A stretch of 11,931 bases of DNA, from assembly GCA_020631675.1 (NCBI GenBank), contig JAHDGT010000098.1:1-11931 (forward strand), written 5' to 3'. The stretch is from Bacteroidota bacterium. Its GTDB lineage: Bacteria > Bacteroidota > Bacteroidia > Chitinophagales > UBA2359. Shown in pieces: positions 7,365 to 11,931 of this stretch. A model generated the notes under the pieces. It worked only from the letters and a program-made list of their open reading frames with translations. It did not search any database and had not been told where the DNA came from. Numbering within the stretch: the first letter of the stretch is position 1; each line of letters begins with the position of its first letter. Position numbers and translations under genes: made by a program.

Positions 7365-7390
7365 CAAAATGTCAAAATATTGTCATTTTG
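7365..7390. promoter_or_regulatory. 26-bp dyad, possible operator upstream of CheY-like gene
   Basis: CAAAATGTCA (7365-7374) faces TGTCATTTTG (7381-7390). Eleven of the 13 symmetric positions across the 26 bp are complementary. The centre is about 150 bp upstream of the start of the receiver gene at 7528. The size and symmetry suit a dimeric DNA-binding protein, but no T-run follows, so a terminator is less likely. A second smaller inverted repeat, TGTGCT/AGCACA (7448-7453 with 7469-7474), lies closer to the gene. Confidence 0.35.
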
Positions 7391-7527
7391 AAGGTCAGGT
7401 TTAATGTGTTAAGCTGTGGAATTTAAGCGGATAAAGAATATGAATATTGTGCTCATTTTAATTTATTTAGCACAGTCATTAATATTAGCTTAGTTCTTAT
7501 TTCAGAATAAAAATATTTTATACAGAT

Positions 7528-7893
7528 ATGAATATCATAGTAGTTGACGACGATACGATTATGTTGCAAGCGATACGAACCATGCTTTCTAAGGAAGGCT
7601 ATGAGGTTTTTGCAACAACAGATGCACAAGATGCTCTAGATACTTTAGAGGAGGAAGAATTCGATTTAGTGATCTCTGATATTATGATGCCTTATGTATC
7701 TGGTATAGAGTTGCTGAATGCGATTAAAAAGAACCTGAAGCATAAAGTGCCTATCATCATCATTTCTGCTTTAGACCAACAAGAAGTGATTTTGACCGCT
7801 TTCCAAGAAGGTGCGAGTGACTTTGTTAAAAAGCCTCTGAACCTTGGAGAGCTATTATTACGTGTTCAAAAGCTAATAGGTAAGCCCGCTTAA
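7528..7893 (+). CDS. CheY-like single-domain response regulator
   Basis: A 121-aa stand-alone receiver. All the phosphorylation residues are present: acidic cluster D7-D9 in VVDDDT, phospho-acceptor D51 in ISDIMMP, S80 in IIISA and K102 before P103. There is no output domain, so it must work by binding a partner or by relaying phosphate. It is separated from the hybrid kinase by 275 bp holding a weak terminator and a dyad, so it is probably transcribed on its own. Its place beside the kinase makes it a candidate receiver for phosphate from the kinase HPt domain (H942), but that pairing is inferred only from proximity. The VDDDTIMLQ...VSDIMMP style differs from the Rcp1-like receiver further upstream. 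Confidence 0.9.
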   Translation: MNIIVVDDDTIMLQAIRTMLSKEGYEVFATTDAQDALDTLEEEEFDLVISDIMMPYVSGIELLNAIKKNLKHKVPIIIISALDQQEVILTAFQEGASDFVKKPLNLGELLLRVQKLIGKPA

Positions 7894-8191
7894 AAGCCAT
7901 GCGTTATACCTCATCCCTTTCTGCTTTTTTATCTCTTCCGGTTTTCCGTCAGGGTAAAGGAAGTTAGGGGTTGAAAAGTATCTTGGAAGGCTCTTTGTCT
8001 AACAGTTTATTATGCTTAGTGAGCTAGCGTAAGATGCCCAGCCTTAGGATTAGGGTATCGCCTAAGAGAACATGAATGTGTTCTTCTCATAAGTTTTATG
8101 CTTTAGCTTTACAAGCCTCTTTCTAATCTATTGAGAAGTAGACTGGTCTATATTCAAAAGTGCCGTAGATAAGTTTTGTTTAGTCTCTTTC
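7894..8191. other. Convergent intergenic region with paired hairpins
   Basis: This 298-bp stretch lies between two genes that point towards each other, and no gene is visible. CTTAGG/CCTAAG (8043-8048 with 8061-8066) is directly followed by AGAACA/TGTTCT (8067-8072 with 8079-8084), giving two 6-bp stems back to back. A TAGAC-TG-GTCTA dyad lies at 8139-8150. None has a strong T-run. They may act together as a weak two-way transcription stop. Confidence 0.4.
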
Positions 8192-8977
8192 CTAAGTTAT
8201 CTGGGCTTCTTTTTTCAACTGATGGGCCAGTTCTTGCCCTAAGTAGAATTCATCAATCAAATAATGTATTCCGTATAATGCGGGGGTCAATAGTATTGCC
8301 ACGCTTACCTTATAAATATAATTCACTGTACCTATAGCCAGAACAAGAGGTAGTGACCAGTCCGCACCTATATAGAAAGCAATTATTAAAACGATATAAC
8401 TATCAATAAATTGAGAAACTAGGGTGCTTCCTGTTGCCCTTAACCAAAGTTTTGACTCTCCGGTTTTCGCTTTTATCTTTTGGAAAGTAATGACATCGAT
8501 GATTTGCCCAACTAAGAAAGCTACGAGAGATCCGATTATAATCCATAAGCCTTGCCCGAATATTTTTTGAAATGCGGTATTCATGTCGGGAATACCGGCT
8601 TCTTTGTTAGAAGATATCCACCAATCGGCTGGACTAAGACCGATGGCTAAAAATATCATGATAAAGGCGTAGATGATTAGTCCAACAGCTGTATAGGATA
8701 AGAGTTGAACACCTTTCTTTCCAAAGTACTCATTAATTACATCTGTCATTACAAAAACAAAAGGCCAAAGTAAAACACCCGCCGTAAGCTGGAAAGAGAA
8801 TGGTCCTTCTCCCAAGAGGCTGATTTGTGCATTAGTAAAGCCCAAGGTCTCTTCCAAAGAGAAGATTTTAACGCCGATCATTTCCGCGGCCAAGGCGTTA
8901 GTAATGAAAAAACCTCCTAGAAATAGAAATAAGCGATTGGCTTTATTAGAAGTAACTGAATGTACCGTTGTAGACAT
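8192..8977 (-). CDS. Queuosine precursor transporter family membrane protein (YhhQ/VUT, DUF165)
   Basis: A 261-aa polytopic membrane protein. The start is the ATG at 8977; the only in-frame extension begins with TTG at 8995. Hydrophobic segments lie at about 14-36, 65-82, 93-113, 143-162, 186-203 and 208-236. The family signature is clear: MTDVINEYFGKKG at 77-89, the AFLVGQIIDVITF region at 153-165, and a WLRATGST...QFIDSYI stretch at 178-195. Known family members carry the 7-deazaguanine precursors of the tRNA wobble base queuosine (preQ0, preQ1) into the cell. The gene lies 50 bp downstream of the E1-like gene on the same strand with no terminator visible between, so the two are likely co-transcribed. 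No queuosine biosynthesis gene is in the window, so the exact substrate is unproven. Confidence 0.85.
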   Translation of the reverse strand: MSTTVHSVTSNKANRLFLFLGGFFITNALAAEMIGVKIFSLEETLGFTNAQISLLGEGPFSFQLTAGVLLWPFVFVMTDVINEYFGKKGVQLLSYTAVGLIIYAFIMIFLAIGLSPADWWISSNKEAGIPDMNTAFQKIFGQGLWIIIGSLVAFLVGQIIDVITFQKIKAKTGESKLWLRATGSTLVSQFIDSYIVLIIAFYIGADWSLPLVLAIGTVNYIYKVSVAILLTPALYGIHYLIDEFYLGQELAHQLKKEAQIT

Positions 8978-9027
8978 GATAAGTACTGGGTTCAAGAAAT
9001 CAAGACAATAAAAAGTAGTAAGATAGA

Positions 9028-10221
9028 TTAAGATACGAGCTCATCCCAATCATCACTGAATTCATAATAGCGGTAAGTTAACTGCCCTTCGACGATAGCT
9101 TTGACTTCTAATATATGTAAAGGGGGGATTCCGATATCCGACAGCTTTTTATTTAAGAAAACGGCTGATTCTTGCCCGTCTATTTGATTGATAACATGAG
9201 ATCTTAAAATACTGGCTTGTTCTGTTTTACCTTCTTTTAAACAAGTTGGGCAGAGAGCTTCATCTCTATAGATCTCACCTCTTTTTCTCATCATGGCTTT
9301 TTGTATGCCGTGAGTAGGGCAGCTTAATCGATCTATTAGATCATAATCTAAAGCTATACTGATTGATTGACTGAAATCACGGTGTATAAAATCAATCAAT
9401 TCCTTGATGGAGGTGTTGGCCGATCGAAAAGGTAATGGTTTTATAGCATCTGGTTCAATTTGCTCGTACTGCATATGTGTGGGACAGTTAGGATTTACAC
9501 CCAAAGTAGAGCTGTTACTTTCATCAATATAGCCGAAGACGGAGATTCTTTTTCCAACGGAATTATGATCGCCATGTAGATATTTCACTGCCATTTGAAC
9601 CTGTAGCCCACCGATAATCGCAGCTATTGTTGGTGCGGTAGGGAGCGTATCTTCTTCTTTAGTCCGATCTCTTAATTTCAAGCAAGAGAACCTTTGCCAG
9701 GCTTCTTCCCTGAGCGATTTGGTCATGCCACAGTCGAAGCAACGATTGTAGGGGTGGGCAAAGAATCGTACATCACCATCTAACTTTCTGAGTCCTCCAT
9801 CGATATAAGGAATGCCCAACCTAAAGCAACTTCTGTTTAGATCTATTCTGGCTTGAATATTATCTAAACAACCAAACACCATATCACATCTTCTGATCAA
9901 GCCTAAGCCTACAACATCTTGTAGTGTGCCTTTTAAAGGATGAATAGCAACATCGGGATTCATTTTCCTTATACTATCAGCCGCAACGGAAACTTTGGAT
10001 TTACCGATATCCTTTGCTGTAAATAGACATGTTCTTGTAAGATTATGGGTTTCGATATGGTCCATGTCAACTAGGAAGATGCGACCTAGACCGAGAAGTG
10101 CTAAGTTTTTTAAAACCTCATTGCCTAAAGCCCCGGCACCTACTACTAAAATGGTGCTATTACTTAAAAGGGATGGAGACCAACCCAGCGAAGCTATTCT
10201 TCTATAGCGCTCAGTCATCAT
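9028..10221 (-). CDS. E1-like/ThiF-family adenylyltransferase with cysteine-rich C-terminal region
   Basis: A 397-aa protein. The N-terminal ~250 residues are a ThiF/MoeB/E1 adenylation domain. It has a nucleotide-binding loop GAGALGN at 28-34, the VDMD acidic motif with D52, NLTR at 60-63, GKSKV at 73-77, and CLDN at 118-121. A probable zinc knuckle is made by C161/C164 and C246/H249. C180 lies about where ThiF has its reactive cysteine, and PTAPTIAAIIGGLQ (194-207) resembles the closing helix of E1 enzymes. MoeB and ThiF are about 250 aa, so some 145 residues are extra. These hold a second metal-site candidate (C301/H304 and C324/C327) and end in an IGIPPLHIL motif. Such enzymes activate the C-terminus of a ubiquitin-like protein, peptide or other carboxylate by AMP transfer. 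No Ubl, E2, JAB, ThiS or MoaD gene is adjacent, so the target is unknown. Confidence 0.85.
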   Translation of the reverse strand: MMTERYRRIASLGWSPSLLSNSTILVVGAGALGNEVLKNLALLGLGRIFLVDMDHIETHNLTRTCLFTAKDIGKSKVSVAADSIRKMNPDVAIHPLKGTLQDVVGLGLIRRCDMVFGCLDNIQARIDLNRSCFRLGIPYIDGGLRKLDGDVRFFAHPYNRCFDCGMTKSLREEAWQRFSCLKLRDRTKEEDTLPTAPTIAAIIGGLQVQMAVKYLHGDHNSVGKRISVFGYIDESNSSTLGVNPNCPTHMQYEQIEPDAIKPLPFRSANTSIKELIDFIHRDFSQSISIALDYDLIDRLSCPTHGIQKAMMRKRGEIYRDEALCPTCLKEGKTEQASILRSHVINQIDGQESAVFLNKKLSDIGIPPLHILEVKAIVEGQLTYRYYEFSDDWDELVS

Positions 10222-10312
10222 CAGAAATTTTGAACTACCTACCTCATCTTCTTCAGTGGCAAAATACTATACTTTTACGAGTAGGGAGGGAGGAATGATG
10301 AAAATATCGCAT

Positions 10313-10345
10313 AAAAAAAGCCAGTACAGATTGCTCTATACCGGC
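10313..10345 (-). terminator. Strong rho-independent terminator of the sigma factor gene
   Basis: Read on the minus strand, GCCGGTATAGA pairs with TCTGTACTGGC over 11 bp, including two G.U pairs. A GCAA tetraloop closes the stem and seven T residues follow. It begins about 55 nt after the sigma factor stop codon and lies before the E1-like gene, so it should insulate the two transcription units. Confidence 0.85.
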
Positions 10346-10399
10346 CTAAGCTAAACCTAAATCTATGGATTATTATCACAACGCCAATGTTGACCAGGG

Positions 10400-10912
10400 T
10401 TATTTATCCATCGCATAAACACCCAATTGCTTTTTTAATTCTTTTCGGGCAAAGAAAATGCGACTTTTAACTGTTCCCAAGGGTAAGTGCAAATCATTAG
10501 CTATTTCTTGGTATTTGAATCCTTTGAAATGCATCATGAACGGTACGCGATAATCACTGCTAAGATCACCAATCGCTCTATGCATTTGCTCTAACATGAT
10601 ATTGCCCTCTGCTTTATTGCGAATAGCATTACCCGAAGAGTTGATATAGTATAGATTGTCTGTCGTATCAACGAGCGTTCTACGTTTTACCTTTCTTCTA
10701 TAACTATTAATGAAGATATTCTTCATAATAGTGAATAGCCAAGCTTTCAAGTTCGTACCCTCTCTGAACTTGTCTTTATTAGAAAGAGCTCTCAATAAGG
10801 TTTCTTGAAGCAAGTCTTTAGCAGCATCCAAATCTTTCGTTAGATTGATCGCGTAGGGCTTCAGATTACCGGACATTCCTACTACTTCTTTTTCAAAATT
10901 AGGGACGAGCAT
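10400..10912 (-). CDS. ECF-like RNA polymerase sigma factor
   Basis: A 170-aa sigma-70 family protein with only region 2 (about 15-78) and region 4 (about 105-160), the ECF layout. Region 2 contains DAAKDLLQETLLRAL (29-43) and the NLKAWLFTIMKNIFINSYRR stretch (54-73). Region 4 has the helix-turn-helix YQEIANDLHLPLGTVKSR (134-151). It closely resembles a stand-alone sigma factor that I recall as conserved across Bacteroidota, with its DNLYYINS linker. No anti-sigma factor gene is next to it, which suggests control by expression level or by a distant partner. It has its own promoter (10997-11027), a leader of about 75-80 nt, and a strong terminator (10313-10345), so it is a single-gene unit. 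Confidence 0.92.
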   Translation of the reverse strand: MLVPNFEKEVVGMSGNLKPYAINLTKDLDAAKDLLQETLLRALSNKDKFREGTNLKAWLFTIMKNIFINSYRRKVKRRTLVDTTDNLYYINSSGNAIRNKAEGNIMLEQMHRAIGDLSSDYRVPFMMHFKGFKYQEIANDLHLPLGTVKSRIFFARKELKKQLGVYAMDK

Positions 10913-10996
10913 AGCATATGAATTAAATGTGAAGGGACAGTAAATAAATCAAATACCAATGTTTAATGTTCTTTGACTTCCTTACTCTTGTTTAAC

Positions 10997-11027
10997 CAAA
11001 GGTAAGTTATAGTTGTCTAAGTTCAAA
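10997..11027 (-). promoter_or_regulatory. Bacteroidota-type promoter of the sigma factor gene
   Basis: On the minus strand TTTG (11027-11024) is followed by a 19-nt spacer and TACCTTTG (11004-10997). This matches the consensus TTTG-N19-21-TAnnTTTG of the primary Bacteroidota sigma factor at every defined position. Transcription should start near 10990, giving a leader of about 75-80 nt before the ATG at 10912. Confidence 0.8.
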
Positions 11028-11226
11028 GCTTTTGTTTAACTAATTTTCGATTTTGATAAACAAAAATACAAAAACTATGAACAGCGGATATTGGTTTCAG
11101 AACTTTCAAGAACAAATGAAAGCATTGATATTTAATTGACTATAGATATAATAATATTTAATGTAAAGGGATTAGGAAGAATATGAGCAATGGAATTAAA
11201 TTTTGTTAAAAAGGCGCACACCCGAC

Positions 11227-11246
11227 TGTTTAAGATTGTTTAAGAT
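11227..11246. repeat. Perfect 10-bp tandem duplication
   Basis: TGTTTAAGAT occurs twice in direct succession (11227-11236 and 11237-11246), and the next two bases continue the pattern. It lies between two minus-strand genes with no coding context. It is probably replication slippage. Confidence 0.6.
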
Positions 11247-11271
11247 TGGAGAAGCGTGTTTTGTTTATTGA

Positions 11272-11289
11272 TTTAGGTGAAAACCTAAA
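11272..11289 (-). terminator. Weak hairpin downstream of GldH
   Basis: TTTAGGT and ACCTAAA form a perfect 7-bp stem with a 4-nt loop, starting about 15 nt beyond the GldH stop codon. No T-run follows on the minus strand, so termination there is uncertain. The loop reads GAAA on the plus strand and TTTC on the minus strand. Confidence 0.35.
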
Positions 11290-11303
11290 CATAAAGATTC
11301 GGC

Positions 11304-11792
11304 TTAGTTGGTTTTTTGTTCTATTATTCTTATACCCATTTCTGAGATCAAGGGGAGTCTTTCATCATCCATTAAGTGAACGACTTCAAAACTGTGTTTA
11401 CCTTTGTCGAAGGATCTGTTTTTTATTATTGTATGCTCTATATCCCATAACTCTCCCATTACATCTCCTATCTGTTTACCACTTTTATCTTTAAACGGAA
11501 TAGTGTAGATCATTTCATCTTTTTCACCTTGGGGTGAAGCATAGTATATCTTGATTTTAAGATCATCATGTGGATAGGCGGTATGTCGGCGTATAACGAG
11601 AACCGCATCGGCTAGTGTGCTTGTTTCTAATTCTGCTCTGAATGCTATTTTATCTCCTTTATTCCAAATAGTACCTGGAATGGGTATGAAGTGACGGTAG
11701 GTGTCTCCATGACAGGCCGTGAATAGGATAGTGATGAAGATTAGGAAGAATAAATGCTTTAGTGCGTTCTTAAAAAGGAATAGTTTGTTCAT
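11304..11792 (-). CDS. gldH: GldH-family gliding motility lipoprotein
   Basis: A 162-aa lipoprotein. The signal sequence has basic residues at K3, K8 and K12, a hydrophobic core and the lipobox FTAC with lipidated C27. The mature part matches the GldH family in length and in conserved positions: IWNKGD (43-48), an R-x-x-x-YPHDDL region (68-77), an IGDVMGELWD stretch (107-116) and a C-terminal MGIRIIE. In Flavobacterium, GldH is one of the lipoproteins needed for gliding, but homologues are common in non-gliding Bacteroidota. The presence of this gene therefore does not prove motility. No other gld or spr gene is in the window. Upstream sequence towards the window edge is non-coding, so its promoter or operon partner is not visible. 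Confidence 0.85.
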   Translation of the reverse strand: MNKLFLFKNALKHLFFLIFITILFTACHGDTYRHFIPIPGTIWNKGDKIAFRAELETSTLADAVLVIRRHTAYPHDDLKIKIYYASPQGEKDEMIYTIPFKDKSGKQIGDVMGELWDIEHTIIKNRSFDKGKHSFEVVHLMDDERLPLISEMGIRIIEQKTN

Positions 11793-11864
11793 TGCTGTAT
11801 TTTTTTGAGGATACGAGGGTGAAGATAACTTTCTCTTGTTAAGGGAACGTACATGTTACGCACA

Positions 11865-11931
11865 AGGGATAGGAGCGGTAATGAGCCAGACAGATGCGCC
11901 CTGAGCGGCGGGCTAAAAAGGCGGCCCAGAG
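11865..11931. other. GC-rich non-coding segment at right edge
   Basis: The last ~65 bases are clearly richer in G and C than the rest of the window (for example CCCTGAGCGGCGGGC near 11900). They include AAGGGATAGGAGCGG and ATGAGCCAGACAGATGCGCC. A frame on the minus strand stays open to the window edge, but its translation is not protein-like. The style resembles the GC-rich first ~65 bases of the window and GC-rich intergenic repeats that I associate with Bacteroidota genomes. I cannot confirm membership in any named family. Confidence 0.4.

Larger units (their letters stand above)
10913..11303. other. 391-bp intergenic region with sigma factor promoter
   Basis: No gene is visible. From left to right it holds the leader and promoter of the sigma factor gene, an AT-rich stretch, a perfect 10-bp tandem repeat (11227-11246) and a 7-bp hairpin after the GldH stop codon (11272-11289). 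A TTG-initiated frame at 11246-11494 on the plus strand is mostly antisense to GldH and looks accidental. Confidence 0.7.

Noticed and set aside
9028..10221. Assignment of the E1-like protein as MoeB, ThiF or the E1 of a Bil-type anti-phage operon
   Set aside because: It is much longer than MoeB or ThiF, and no moaD, thiS, ubiquitin-like, E2 or JAB gene lies within the visible neighbourhood.
11246..11494. 82-codon plus-strand frame with a hydrophobic translation
   Set aside because: Most of it is antisense to the well-supported gldH gene and it begins with TTG. The hydrophobic character is a by-product of the opposite-strand coding sequence.
11793..11931. Minus-strand frame open to the window edge whose TGA overlaps the gldH ATG
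   Set aside because: The overlap looks like translational coupling, but the ~46-residue translation is basic and Pro/Leu-rich, matches no family I know, and is derived from a GC-rich intergenic-type segment.

Overview
The window is AT-rich chromosomal DNA from a member of the Bacteroidota. Four things support this. There is a GldH-type lipoprotein gene. There is a stand-alone ECF-like sigma factor of the sort conserved across the phylum. A textbook Bacteroidota promoter (TTTG, 19-nt spacer, TAnnTTTG) lies upstream of that sigma gene. Most starts lack a clear Shine-Dalgarno sequence. I cannot place it more finely than phylum; Chitinophagales or Sphingobacteriales-like is only a guess.

Layout. 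1-251 is non-coding and holds a long imperfect hairpin, a degenerate 14-bp tandem repeat and a GGGCGA-type dispersed-repeat-like hairpin. 252-2509 (minus strand) is a probable two-gene unit: a lipoprotein with three peptidoglycan-binding-like repeats, then a sodium/acidic amino acid symporter. 2510-3094 is a long divergent intergenic region. 3095-7893 (plus strand) is a signalling island: an Rcp1-like single-domain response regulator, a degenerate receiver-like protein, a very large hybrid histidine kinase (REC-PAS-PAS-HisKA-HATPase-REC-HPt) and a CheY-like single-domain receiver. 8192-10221 (minus strand) is a pair: an E1/ThiF-like adenylyltransferase with an extra cysteine-rich C-terminal region, and a queuosine-precursor-transporter family membrane protein. 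10400-10912 (minus strand) is the sigma factor, with a strong terminator and promoter. 11304-11792 (minus strand) is GldH. The last 60-70 bases are a GC-rich non-coding segment that contrasts with the rest.

How the genes may work together. The island encodes five receiver-fold domains, one transmitter and one HPt domain but no DNA-binding output domain. This suggests a multi-step phosphorelay acting through protein-protein contacts or through partners encoded elsewhere. One receiver-fold protein has lost its acidic pocket and phospho-acceptor and so cannot work as a conventional phospho-switch. The E1-like protein has no ubiquitin-like, E2, JAB, ThiS or MoaD partner next to it; its only close neighbour is a membrane transporter of the queuosine precursor family. 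I found no CRISPR array, IS element, phage gene, rRNA or tRNA. The least ordinary items are the pseudo-receiver, the orphan E1-like enzyme and the wobble-preserving inverted repeat at the left edge.
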